Shown in pieces: positions 22,585 to 30,937 of a stretch of 49,731 nucleotides of DNA (positions within the stretch are counted from its first letter, which is position 1; every line of letters begins with the position of its first letter). Under the pieces are notes generated by a model. The model had not been told where the DNA came from. It did no database searches and saw only the letters and a list, made by a program, of their open reading frames with translations. The stretch covers positions 1-49,731 of the forward strand of contig JAHIUE010000080.1 in assembly GCA_018817205.1 (NCBI GenBank), given 5' to 3'. Source of the DNA: Patescibacteria group bacterium. GTDB lineage: Bacteria > Patescibacteriota > Microgenomatia > Daviesbacterales > UBA10151. The position numbers and the translations under genes are program-made.

Positions 22585-23172
22585 TTACCTTTTTAAGGCA
22601 CGTATCCTAAATAGTGCCGAAATTATTATATGCTTTTTAGGGCTTAAAATTCCGGGACTAATCTCTGCTATTTCAGACTTCAGATCTAATATTTTAATAC
22701 TTTTGGTGCGGTTTTGCAAAAACCTACTCACAAACAGAGCACCGCCAATTGAACCCGGAACGCCTGCAAAATCTATACTCTCCAAACCTTGGGTATCTAA
22801 ATATTCCATGAACCGCTTTATACTTACTCCCGAATCGACTTCTACCAATGCCTCATCGACCCCAATGCCATATTTGGTAACTTTGCCCTTGACCGAAACG
22901 GTTTGTATATTTTTAGTCCTGTTTTTAATAACCAGACCATCAAAACCTTGATCCGATATCATAATTTTACTCCCCGTTCCAAAGAGTAAAAAAGGCAAAT
23001 TCAAATCTCTTGCGAGATTAATGATTTTAATAAGCTCTTGGGTAACAAAAACAATAAAAAATAATTTGGCAGGCCCGCCAACTTCTGTGGCAAAATACTG
23101 CTTTAAAGGCTCGTTAAATTTGAACCTTTCTTTACCGAAAGAATCAATTAGTAGCTTAAATTTGCTTTCCAT
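22585..23172 (-). CDS. murB: Short MurB-like FAD protein lacking the substrate domain
   Basis: A 195-residue protein matching only the FAD-binding part of MurB, which reduces enolpyruvyl-UDP-GlcNAc. It has ThrGluValGlyGlyProAla, PheGlyThrGlySerLysIleMetIleSerAsp, and PheAlaGlyValProGlySerIleGlyGlyAla. It ends near the point where domain 3 begins in MurB proteins of about 300 residues. The catalytic Ser and Glu of that domain are therefore absent. The stop is followed 12 nt later by intact murA, so this is not a recent frameshift into open sequence. It overlaps murE-like by 17 nt. It may work with a separate protein or have a changed role. Confidence 0.75.
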   Translation of the reverse strand: MESKFKLLIDSFGKERFKFNEPLKQYFATEVGGPAKLFFIVFVTQELIKIINLARDLNLPFLLFGTGSKIMISDQGFDGLVIKNRTKNIQTVSVKGKVTKYGIGVDEALVEVDSGVSIKRFMEYLDTQGLESIDFAGVPGSIGGALFVSRFLQNRTKSIKILDLKSEIAEISPGILSPKKHIIISALFRIRALKR

Positions 23173-24352
23173 CTAAAGCTTTTTTCACCGCTTCAAAATC
23201 TGACCAGGGTATTTCTTTTTTACCATCTAAATTCATCGAGTCTTCATGTCCTTTGCCGAAAATCCCAACTATGTCTCCTTTTCTGGCAATTTTATTTATG
23301 GCAAATTTTATCGCTTCTTGCCTATCATCTATCACAAAAAAATTTATCCCAATTTTTGCTCCTGCCCTCCTGGTACCTTTAATAATTTGGGTATTTATAA
23401 CTTCCAATTGCCCCCTGGGATCAACTGCAGTTATTATTACACAGTCAGAAAGCTTTTGAGCGATTTCTCCCATAATGCTTCTTTTCCCAACATCCCTATC
23501 CCCCTCGCAACCAATCAGGGAAATCAATCTACCGTCGGTTTGGCAACGCAGAGTATGCAAAACCTGTTGCAGTCCATTTGGAGTATGGGCAAAATCAATA
23601 AAGATTTTTATCCCCTTGTTATTTCTTACCTCGTCCATCCTGCCTTTAATCCCTGCAAAATTCTCAAGAGCATTTTTGGCCATAGTTTTATCAATGCCTA
23701 AGGCAAAGGCAGAGGCAAAAGAACACAGAGCATTTTCAATATTATAATCCCCGGGAATTTTTAGTTTAAGCATAATTTGCTTCTGATTGAAATCGCCTTC
23801 TTCCAAACCAAAAGTAAAACTATCTTCCCCTTTAAATTTTAAATCCTCATTAACAATTTTAAATTTGCAATTCTCAAGTAAGCCTAATTTAGTTTTGGCG
23901 TAACTGCCCATACTTTTATGATAATCCAAATGTTCATGGGTAATATTGGTTATAACTCCAACATCAAACTTAATCCCCCAAAACCTGTACTGATCCAAAG
24001 CATGCGAAGTTACTTCAAGTATTAAATATTCACTACCTTGATCTTTAGCCTTTTTTGCAAATTTTTGCACCATAAATGGATCAGGGGAGGTAACATGAAA
24101 GCCTGTATCATAAACCTTATCTCCGATAACAGCATTAATTGTTGAAACCATTGAAACTTTTTTTCCGGCCGCTTTTAAGATTTGATAAATCATATTGACA
24201 GTAGTAGTTTTCCCATCTGTCCCTGTCACCCCAATTACTTTCATTCCCCCAGTAGGGGAGCCATAATAAATATTTGCCAAAATAGCCATTGGCAAATGAT
24301 AAAAAATATTAATTGTCCGTTGAGACAGAATCTCTTTAATTAATTTCTTCAT
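23156..24352 (-). CDS. murE: MurE-like Mur ligase without N-terminal domain
   Basis: A 398-residue Mur ligase closest to MurE, which adds the third stem-peptide residue. The P-loop GlyValThrGlyThrAspGlyLysThrThr is at 41-50, about 60 residues earlier than usual, because the N-terminal UDP-binding domain is missing. It has ThrSerHisAlaLeu, AsnIleThrHisGluHisLeuAspTyrHis, AspPheAlaHisThrProAsnGly and PheGlyLysGlyHisGlu. The AsnPro-Arg motif that selects meso-diaminopimelate in DAP-type MurE reads ValAspProArg (310-313), so the amino acid added cannot be told. It lies 24 nt after ftsI and overlaps murB by 17 nt. Confidence 0.85.
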   Translation of the reverse strand: MKKLIKEILSQRTINIFYHLPMAILANIYYGSPTGGMKVIGVTGTDGKTTTVNMIYQILKAAGKKVSMVSTINAVIGDKVYDTGFHVTSPDPFMVQKFAKKAKDQGSEYLILEVTSHALDQYRFWGIKFDVGVITNITHEHLDYHKSMGSYAKTKLGLLENCKFKIVNEDLKFKGEDSFTFGLEEGDFNQKQIMLKLKIPGDYNIENALCSFASAFALGIDKTMAKNALENFAGIKGRMDEVRNNKGIKIFIDFAHTPNGLQQVLHTLRCQTDGRLISLIGCEGDRDVGKRSIMGEIAQKLSDCVIITAVDPRGQLEVINTQIIKGTRRAGAKIGINFFVIDDRQEAIKFAINKIARKGDIVGIFGKGHEDSMNLDGKKEIPWSDFEAVKKALDGKQI

Positions 24353-24376
24353 TGAGCCATATTATATAACAGAAAC

Positions 24377-26074
24377 TTATTCCGAGGGGGCGATGTTGTA
24401 ATAAATAAAAAGCTGTTTGGCAATTTCAAAGAAAGTGGGGGCTGCTGTTTCCGAACCAAAAATAGAAGACGAAGGCTCATCATATCTAACCAGCATCACA
24501 AATTTGGGATTATCTGCCGGCGCAAAACCGACAAAGGAAGCAATAGTTTTATCAGCATCATAATGTCCGGCAACCGGAATCTGGGCAGTACCTGTTTTGC
24601 CGGCCACCTTGAAACCTTTAGTTTTAGTAAATCTTGCTTCCCCTTCTTCGACAGCAGCCACCATCATCTCTTTTATAATTTCGGCTGTAGAATCTTTAAT
24701 TACTTGTCTTATAATCTTTGGTTTTATTTCAAAAGTACTATTTTCATCTTTAATTTCCCTTACTATATGCGATTCCATTAAATTGCCGCCATTGGCTATA
24801 GCTGCAACTGCCCGTATCATCTGGATCGGAGTCACAGCAATACCCTGACCAAATGAGGCTGTTGCCAAATCTATTTCCCTCCAGTTATTTTTGGATCTAA
24901 TCTCCGGAGATGATTCATCCTGCAAATCAATATTCGTAAGCCGACCAAATCCAAAGTTCTCAAGATACGAATAAAATTTATCTAAACCCAACTGCCGTCC
25001 GACAAAAACCATCCCGGTATTGTCTGAATGAATAATTACATCTTTCATAGAAGTTTGCGGAAAATACTTGTTATTCCAAGTTCTTATACTAAATCCCCCA
25101 ACTGAAATTGGTCCGGAGCATATGTCACATTTTGTATCGGGCTTAACCACATCTTCATTTATTGCAGCGGCCATCACCAAAACCTTAAAAGTCGACCCGG
25201 GTTCGTATTGATCGGCTACCACAGAATTCTTAAAATACTCCTTTGGGAATGAAAAATACCTTGACGGATCGTAATTAGGAAAGGAGGCTAATGCCAAAAT
25301 ATCTCCGCTTTTAGGATCCATTATCACAACCGAACCAACTCTGGCTCCGTATTTCTCAATTCCTGCTTTCAATTCTTCCTCGGCAATAAATTGCACACTA
25401 CGGTCAATTGATAAAACCAAATCCTTTCCTTTTTTTGCTTCATTCGTTGAGAAATTCCCGATTAGTATGGGTAAACCCAATGCGTCTTTTTCATGCCTGA
25501 CTAGCCCGGAAATACCTTTCAATTCTCCATCGTAAAAGCCCTCCAGCCCGAAATAACCTTTTTTTAATCCTTTTTCATCATAGCCTACAAAACCCAAAAG
25601 ATGGGCAGACGATGAACCTTCAGGGTAAAACCTGGTTGTTCCCTGTTCAAAACCAATCCCGGTAATATTTAGTTCATCAATCTGTTTCTTTTGTTCAACC
25701 GAAACATTATTTGCCAACCTAACCCAATAAAGATCCTGCGAGAGTTTATCTATTATATTCTTTGCCGCAGCGTCAATTTCTTCTAAAGACGGGGATAAAA
25801 TTTTTGCCAGCAAATACGAGTAGTTTAATATCTCATCGGATTTGATGGTTTTTGGTAAACCGTAAAGAGTAAAAGACGGATTCGAGGAAGCAACCGGCGA
25901 ACCATCGGAGAAAAAAATATTTCCGCGGGTCGCCTCTATTTTTATATCGGTAAAATACTGGAACTCGGCTTGAGACTGTAAAAGAGGAGCCTTAATAATC
26001 TGCCAATAAAATAGGCGGAGGATTATTGCAGTTAAAAAAAATAAAAAAAATATTCTGATCCAAAATATTCGCAT
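24377..26074 (-). CDS. ftsI: Class B penicillin-binding protein (FtsI/PBP2-like)
   Basis: A 565-residue transpeptidase that crosslinks septal peptidoglycan outside the membrane. One N-terminal membrane segment (about 5-25) is followed by a dimerisation domain and the transpeptidase domain with all three motifs: SerThrPheLys (294-297, nucleophile Ser294), SerAspAsn (350-352) and LysThrGly (493-495). No PASTA repeats are present. Its partner SEDS protein is probably FtsW. The start shares one base with the end of the ftsL-like gene. Confidence 0.93.
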   Translation of the reverse strand: MRIFWIRIFFLFFLTAIILRLFYWQIIKAPLLQSQAEFQYFTDIKIEATRGNIFFSDGSPVASSNPSFTLYGLPKTIKSDEILNYSYLLAKILSPSLEEIDAAAKNIIDKLSQDLYWVRLANNVSVEQKKQIDELNITGIGFEQGTTRFYPEGSSSAHLLGFVGYDEKGLKKGYFGLEGFYDGELKGISGLVRHEKDALGLPILIGNFSTNEAKKGKDLVLSIDRSVQFIAEEELKAGIEKYGARVGSVVIMDPKSGDILALASFPNYDPSRYFSFPKEYFKNSVVADQYEPGSTFKVLVMAAAINEDVVKPDTKCDICSGPISVGGFSIRTWNNKYFPQTSMKDVIIHSDNTGMVFVGRQLGLDKFYSYLENFGFGRLTNIDLQDESSPEIRSKNNWREIDLATASFGQGIAVTPIQMIRAVAAIANGGNLMESHIVREIKDENSTFEIKPKIIRQVIKDSTAEIIKEMMVAAVEEGEARFTKTKGFKVAGKTGTAQIPVAGHYDADKTIASFVGFAPADNPKFVMLVRYDEPSSSIFGSETAAPTFFEIAKQLFIYYNIAPSE

Positions 26075-26370
26075 CAGCGAATATATTGTATACTTTCAGG
26101 GGCAGAAAAACCAAGTTCAGCGGATTTGCTGGATATGTTTTGAAGAGATTTGTTTTTCGCTATTTCATTTTCCAACATCTGATTTTCCGTATTTAGAGTT
26201 ATTGTCAAATCCGATAACTTTTTTAACTTATCTCCATATGTCACTATATTATTACTGACCCAAATCTCAACCAACATAAGTATGAAGATCCCCGACAAAG
26301 CTAAACCTATATATTTTTTGGGGAAGCCCTTATTTGATTCCTCCGGCTCAAATTTTTGTATTATAGTCAT
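26074..26370 (-). CDS. ftsL: FtsL-like bitopic coiled-coil protein
   Basis: A 98-residue protein with a short cytoplasmic tail, one membrane segment (about 20-38) and a heptad-patterned coiled coil (about 48-80), ending in GlyPheSerAlaProGluSerIle. FtsL/DivIC proteins have this layout and little sequence conservation. The position between rsmH (ATGA overlap) and ftsI is the standard place of ftsL, and this is the main evidence. It would pair with FtsQ in the divisome. Confidence 0.8.
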   Translation of the reverse strand: MTIIQKFEPEESNKGFPKKYIGLALSGIFILMLVEIWVSNNIVTYGDKLKKLSDLTITLNTENQMLENEIAKNKSLQNISSKSAELGFSAPESIQYIR

Positions 26371-27227
26371 ATTCTAAATATTCTCATCTTGGCCGATCTG
26401 GATCTCGGATTTTGGGCAATTTCACTATCTTCAGGCACTACCGGTTTCTTGGTCAAAGTCTCTCCTAATCCTTCAAGCTGCCATTTTTTAAAAGTATTTT
26501 TAACTATCCTGTCTTCCAATGAATGAAAGCTAATAACAACTATCCTGCCATCTCTTTCGATTAAATTTTTAACTCTATCAAGTCCCTCCTTTAGTGCACC
26601 CAATTCATCATTAACCGCCATCCTTAAGGCTTGAAAAATCCGGGTAGCGGGATGAATTTTCTCCCTTCTGTATCCCACTACTTTCTCAACAATATTAGCC
26701 AAATCTTTTGTTGTCTCTATTTCACGGGCGCCAACCAAAGCATCAGCCAAGCGCCAAGAATATTTTTCTTCACCCAAGCCATGAAATAATTCATAAAGCT
26801 CCTTTCTTGTAAGTACTCGCAACAAATCCAAAGCTTTAACTGCTAATTTTGGATCCATTCGCATATCCAAGGGGCCAACTTTTCCAAAAGAAAAACCCCT
26901 TTCCGGGGTTTCCAGCTGCAGACTTGAAACCCCAAGATCAAAAATTACACCTGCGAATCTTTGATCTACAGTTTCCGTCTGATCTCTAAAATTACCTAAA
27001 ATTAACTTATACTTACTCTTACTTATTCCTTCTTCCTCAAACCTTTTTTTCACTCTTTCCAAAGCCTCAGGATCAATATCTATCCCTACAATATTCCCAC
27101 CCAGTTTTAAAATCCCCAAACTATGACCGCCATCGCCTAAAGTACAATCTAAGTACCACTTTCCCTTTTCTACATCCAAAGCTTCTACTACTTCCTTAAG
27201 AAGAACGGACCTGTGATATCCTTCCAA
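26367..27227 (-). CDS. rsmH: 16S rRNA m4C1402 methyltransferase RsmH
   Basis: A 286-residue SAM-dependent methyltransferase (MraW) that methylates N4 of C1402 in the ribosomal P site. It has the start TyrHisArgSerValLeuLeuLysGluVal, the SAM loop LeuAspCysThrLeuGlyAspGlyGlyHis (25-34), PheAspLeuGlyValSerSer, and a C-terminal SerPheHisSerLeuGluAsp and ArgSerAlaLysMetArg. Its start lies 32 nt inside the mraZ gene, and its stop overlaps the ftsL-like ATG. Confidence 0.95.
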   Translation of the reverse strand: MEGYHRSVLLKEVVEALDVEKGKWYLDCTLGDGGHSLGILKLGGNIVGIDIDPEALERVKKRFEEEGISKSKYKLILGNFRDQTETVDQRFAGVIFDLGVSSLQLETPERGFSFGKVGPLDMRMDPKLAVKALDLLRVLTRKELYELFHGLGEEKYSWRLADALVGAREIETTKDLANIVEKVVGYRREKIHPATRIFQALRMAVNDELGALKEGLDRVKNLIERDGRIVVISFHSLEDRIVKNTFKKWQLEGLGETLTKKPVVPEDSEIAQNPRSRSAKMRIFRI

Positions 27228-27621
27228 GTTTTACCTCCACTTCCTTAATATGCTTTTTCCAAAGTTTTGTATCCCAGATCTCAAAATGATCACCGGCCCC
27301 GATTACTGTAACTTCATTCCTAACGCTAGCAAAATCAAGCAGGGCGGACGGTATGATAATTCGACCTTGAGCGTCCAACTCCACCGGTTCGCTGCTACTA
27401 AATAGGTATCTGCGCATATACCTGGCCCGTTCTTCTGTTGCTGGTATTTCAAGCTGCTTTTTAGCCGTACCTTCAAAATCTTTTAAATCAAACCCCCAAA
27501 TGCATTTTTCAAAGCCTCTTGTTAATATAACTACCTTATCTGTAAGTTCTTCCCTAAATTTGTAAGGCAAGACAATCCTGCCACGGCCAGTAAATTTAAC
27601 CTGATATTCGCCCAAAAACAT
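27196..27621 (-). CDS. mraZ: MraZ transcriptional regulator
   Basis: A 141-residue protein with two SpoVT/AbrB-type repeats. The first has GlyArgGlyArgIleValLeuPro near residue 12 and the second AspAlaGlnGlyArgIleIleIlePro near 83. MraZ forms a ring-shaped oligomer that binds repeated boxes in front of the dcw cluster and controls it. Four such boxes lie upstream. A ribosome-binding site AAAGAGGA stands about 7 nt before the ATG. It is the first gene of the dcw run and overlaps rsmH by 32 nt. Confidence 0.95.
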   Translation of the reverse strand: MFLGEYQVKFTGRGRIVLPYKFREELTDKVVILTRGFEKCIWGFDLKDFEGTAKKQLEIPATEERARYMRRYLFSSSEPVELDAQGRIIIPSALLDFASVRNEVTVIGAGDHFEIWDTKLWKKHIKEVEVKLGRISQVRSS

Positions 27622-27652
27622 GAGGACATCCTCTTTCTGGGCAGAATATTAA

Positions 27653-27704
27653 CCATTTTTCACCATCTATAACCATTCTCCGCCATTTTACACACACTTG
27701 TCAA
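27653..27704 (-). promoter_or_regulatory. dcw promoter with four MraZ boxes
   Basis: On the minus strand ATGG recurs four times at exact 10-bp intervals (plus-strand CCAT at 27653, 27663, 27673 and 27683). This is the periodicity of known MraZ operators, for example TGGGN repeats with 5-nt spacers. A TTGACA -35 lies at 27704-27699, with a weaker GAGAAT -10 after 18 bp inside the boxes. Binding would cover the -10 and start region. The rest of 27705-27790 shows no gene. Confidence 0.65.
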
Positions 27705-27790
27705 GCCCCAAAACTCTTTGAGTAATCCAACATGAAATCGCAATGTAAGGAAATAAAAAACTTACTTTTAGGGTTAATTAAGCTGCTCTC

Positions 27791-28096
27791 TTAAGACATC
27801 TTGAGGGAGGCCGGACGTACATTCTCAATGAAACTCCGTAACTCTTCATGAGCAATCGCTACCACTTCACTTTTTGATTGTCCCGGCCAAGGAATAATAG
27901 ATCTCGTTCCAAGAAAAGCTATTACATGCTCATAATGCTGATCAAGATAACCACCCACTCCCCTTAGCTTTCCTTCTCGCATTGCTTCAGGTAATCCAAT
28001 TAGATCTTTAAAGATTTGTTCAGCTTCACTAACTCCCGGAATTCGTTCAACTTTTTCCGTTATAGCCGGCGGTAAACCTGGTTTTCTTTCTAACAT
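27791..28096 (-). CDS. Small soluble hypothetical protein
   Basis: A 101-residue protein that I do not recognise. It has no membrane segment and looks helical, with conserved-looking GlyGlyTyrLeuAspGlnHisTyr and TrpProGlyGlnSerLys stretches. It is credible as a gene because a consensus promoter stands directly before it, with the ATG 6 nt after the -10. It may read on into the mraZ region 170 nt further on, but mraZ has its own promoter. Confidence 0.6.
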   Translation of the reverse strand: MLERKPGLPPAITEKVERIPGVSEAEQIFKDLIGLPEAMREGKLRGVGGYLDQHYEHVIAFLGTRSIIPWPGQSKSEVVAIAHEELRSFIENVRPASLKMS

Positions 28097-28102
28097 GCTG
28101 GT

Positions 28103-28131
28103 AGTATATCTAAATAATTTTGATTTGTCAA
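28103..28131 (-). promoter_or_regulatory. Leaderless promoter of the 101-residue gene
   Basis: Minus-strand TTGACA (28131-28126), a 17-bp spacer and TATACT (28108-28103). The ATG begins 6 nt later, at the expected transcription start, so the message would have no leader and no ribosome-binding site. Confidence 0.65.
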
Positions 28132-28149
28132 ACTATGAGATGAAAAAAG

Positions 28150-29043
28150 TTATTTTTGATTAATTAATACTGTAAATATGCCGGAGCCGGAGGATTTGGC
28201 AGAAAGTTTAGATCCATCAATTTTAGCGTCAAGCTCTTGCCACTCTGACCCATTATACTGGTAAAGTTCTGCATCTGTAGGAGGATTTTCTGCAAGTTCC
28301 AGACTGACTGACCCGCTATCTAATTGCTTTGTAATAATAGTATTGAGAGCATAAACCTTACCCAAAACTTGTTTTCCGGAAGGTAGTTTTGGTACCCCTG
28401 TCAAATCGTTAATTATAGTAAAGCCAATATTAGATAATGCCTGCCTGTCACCATCAACTTTATAAACCAAATGCCCATCACCGGAAGTTAAATTGCCTAG
28501 AGCTATATCAGGTTCTTGCAGATGCCATTGAGTACTCATCCTGTAAGCCTTATCGCCTTTTTTAATATGCAAGGTGAGTGTACCGTTTTCCACTCCTTTA
28601 TCGTATTTGCAAACATTTTTACTGCAAGTTCCAAACAAAATCTCCTGTTCATACTCCCCTTTTTTCTCTTTGGTATCAATCGTTCCCATCACTCCTCTGT
28701 CAATTGAACCCGAAACATTTTCACCATCTTCATCCTCTGAAATTTTGGTGCCGGCAACTTTAATTTCATCGGGAGTACTAGTATATGCCAACTCGTAGGA
28801 AATACTATCATAAGATCCTGTTCTTTTAAGAATTAGGATCAAAGCATTACCGTCCCTTCTTGGGAAAAGCTCTGCATAAGGCCCTTCCGGATCAAAAGCA
28901 AGATCCACTTCTTCAACAAGCCCTTGAGGTTTAGAGGTAATTTTTCCAAAAGCGACCACCCCGCCTACTCCCAATATAATAAGGGCTAGTATTAGAATAA
29001 AAGTAGTTTTATGAGTTTTAAAAAGATTAATAAATTTTGCCAT
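28150..29043 (-). CDS. Membrane-anchored hypothetical protein
   Basis: A 297-residue protein with a basic N-terminus, one membrane segment (about 13-32) and a long beta-rich extracytoplasmic domain. It contains two closely spaced Cys (PheGlyThrCysSerLysAsnValCys) and an acidic region around residues 95-105. No known family is recognised. It is the last gene of the polysaccharide-recO-glyS run and overlaps the glyS 3' end by 17 nt, so it is probably translated after it. Confidence 0.65.
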   Translation of the reverse strand: MAKFINLFKTHKTTFILILALIILGVGGVVAFGKITSKPQGLVEEVDLAFDPEGPYAELFPRRDGNALILILKRTGSYDSISYELAYTSTPDEIKVAGTKISEDEDGENVSGSIDRGVMGTIDTKEKKGEYEQEILFGTCSKNVCKYDKGVENGTLTLHIKKGDKAYRMSTQWHLQEPDIALGNLTSGDGHLVYKVDGDRQALSNIGFTIINDLTGVPKLPSGKQVLGKVYALNTIITKQLDSGSVSLELAENPPTDAELYQYNGSEWQELDAKIDGSKLSAKSSGSGIFTVLINQK

Positions 29044-30325
29044 TTAAATATTCCTTTAGTCCGGAAATTTTTATCCTATCCTGCTTTGTTGTATTTCTAT
29101 CTCTAACAGTCACAGCTTCATCTTCCAAACTCTTAAAATCAACGGTTATACAGAAAGGCGTTCCAATTTCGTCCTGGGAGGCATATCTGCCGCCGATATT
29201 ACCCCGATCATCCCAAGCTACCATCAAACAACTTTTTAGGTCAAGATAAATTTTGCGGGCCGTCTTCACCAGTTCCGGTTTATTGGCAAGGAGAGGAAAT
29301 ACGGCGGCTTTGATGGGTGCGAGTTTCGGATGCAGTCTTAAATAAATCCGATTATCTTCTTGCTTATAAGCATCACTTAAGAAAAACAGTAAAGACCTGT
29401 CAACTCCGGCTGACGATTCAATATCCCAAGGCAAATATTCCGCGCCTTCCAAATCTTTAAATTTCATATTTTGTCCCGAAAACTCTTCATGGCGGCTCAA
29501 ATCCCAATCGCCTCGATGGTGAATTCCCATAAACTCCGACCAACCCCAGGGAGCTTGATATTCAATATCTACTGCTTCCCTGGCATAATGAGCTTTTTCT
29601 TCGTGATTTTTAAACCTTAAATTTTCCTTACTGATCCCTAAGCCGGTATACCAATCCATCCAAAAGCTTTTCCAATATTCAAACCATTTTTCTCCAACTT
29701 TTTCTTCCGGTTTAATAAAATATTGGATTTCCATTTGTTCGAACTCGCGGGAGCGGAAAGTAAAATTCCCCGGGGTTATTTCATTACGGAAAGCCTTACC
29801 GATTTGGGCAATGCCAAAAGGCAATTTAATTCTTGTGGAATCCAAAACGTTTTTGAAATTAACATGAACCCCTTGAGTAATTTCACCTCTAAGAAAAATT
29901 TGCGATTGCTTTTCTTCCAAAACTCCTAAATAAGCTTTTACCAGCAGATTAAACTTTTGAGGATCTGTCCAGGTCGCCTGACCTTTGTGAGATTTATCGT
30001 GTTCTTTTATTTGGTCAAGATTATCTGCTCTAAATCTTTCATGACAAACTTTACACTCAACCAAAGGATCAACAAAAGCTTCCAGATGCCCGGATGCTTC
30101 CCAAACTTTAGGATTCATCATGACGGCACTATCTATACCGATGACATCCTCACGAAGTTGTACGACATCCTGCCACCACTGATTTTTGATATTTCTTTTA
30201 AGTTCTGCTCCCAAAGGGCCGTAATCCCAAGTTCCGGAAAGTCCCCCATAGATTTCCGAACCGGGATAAATAAATCCTCTTCTTTTGCAAAGTGCCACAA
30301 TTTTATCCATTAGATTATCATTCAT
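29027..30325 (-). CDS. glyS: Glycyl-tRNA synthetase, dimeric type
   Basis: A 432-residue class II synthetase of the alpha2 (GlyQS) type that charges tRNA-Gly. It has ArgGlyPheIleTyrProGlySerGluIleTyrGlyGlyLeu near the start, TrpAspTyrGlyProLeuGly, the motif 2 region PheArgAsnGluIleThrProGly and ArgGluPheGluGlnMetGlu, and a motif 3 Gly-Val-Asp-Arg. Motif 1 and the C-terminal anticodon-binding domain are also present. A Cys-x-x-Cys pair near residue 88 suggests zinc. ATG 30325 overlaps the recO stop by ATGA. Confidence 0.94.
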   Translation of the reverse strand: MNDNLMDKIVALCKRRGFIYPGSEIYGGLSGTWDYGPLGAELKRNIKNQWWQDVVQLREDVIGIDSAVMMNPKVWEASGHLEAFVDPLVECKVCHERFRADNLDQIKEHDKSHKGQATWTDPQKFNLLVKAYLGVLEEKQSQIFLRGEITQGVHVNFKNVLDSTRIKLPFGIAQIGKAFRNEITPGNFTFRSREFEQMEIQYFIKPEEKVGEKWFEYWKSFWMDWYTGLGISKENLRFKNHEEKAHYAREAVDIEYQAPWGWSEFMGIHHRGDWDLSRHEEFSGQNMKFKDLEGAEYLPWDIESSAGVDRSLLFFLSDAYKQEDNRIYLRLHPKLAPIKAAVFPLLANKPELVKTARKIYLDLKSCLMVAWDDRGNIGGRYASQDEIGTPFCITVDFKSLEDEAVTVRDRNTTKQDRIKISGLKEYLNGKIY

Positions 30326-30927
30326 AATCTTTTAAATAGTTGTCTACTTTTAAGTCTCCCCTCTATTACTCTTTCTACATGATACCGTAACAGCTGTTCA
30401 AGTTCCATAGCCTCTTTTTTACTTATTTCTAATTTCTCAACCTCATCCCAAGACAATAATTCTAATTTTTTAAGTAACCCCTCAAAACTTACAAAACCCA
30501 AATTGCTTAATATTTTCGCCTCAAATGCCCTAACTAAAATTTGTCTTGGATTTTTGGATAGTCTTTGCAATACATTTACCAAATGTTCATATAACTTGGG
30601 ATTTTCCTGATTTTCTGCTGTTAGTTTGTCTACCAGTTCAATAATATGAAAAGCATAAGTTGACAGCGTTAAATCTTCTTTTAATTTTTGGTAAATTTGA
30701 ATACTTTCAGCTTCGGTTAAAATTAAAAAACTTTTTGCCTGGTGCAAATACATGGAAACCCGGTTTAGCAGTTCAATGCTACCTGCCCTTCTAGAAGTAA
30801 TACGCCTTACTCCTTTTGCCAAAACGGAAATTTTCCCCTTTGATTTTGAAAATACAGTTAGAATCCTGTCCGCTTCTCCCAAATTTCTTCTTTTTAAAAT
30901 TATCCCTTCAACCTTGAACCCTTGCAT
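30322..30927 (-). CDS. recO: DNA repair protein RecO
   Basis: A 201-residue RecO, which helps load RecA at gaps and anneals single strands. The N-terminal OB fold shows GluGlyIleIleLeuLysArgArgAsnLeuGlyGluAlaAspArgIle and PheSerLysSerLysGlyLysIleSer. The helical middle has an AlaPheGluAlaLysIleLeuSerAsnLeuGly motif. The Cys4 zinc site of many RecO proteins is absent and the C-terminus is short. It sits 10 nt after the DUF4012 gene and overlaps glyS. Confidence 0.85.
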   Translation of the reverse strand: MQGFKVEGIILKRRNLGEADRILTVFSKSKGKISVLAKGVRRITSRRAGSIELLNRVSMYLHQAKSFLILTEAESIQIYQKLKEDLTLSTYAFHIIELVDKLTAENQENPKLYEHLVNVLQRLSKNPRQILVRAFEAKILSNLGFVSFEGLLKKLELLSWDEVEKLEISKKEAMELEQLLRYHVERVIEGRLKSRQLFKRL

Positions 30928-30937
30928 GAAGTTATAG

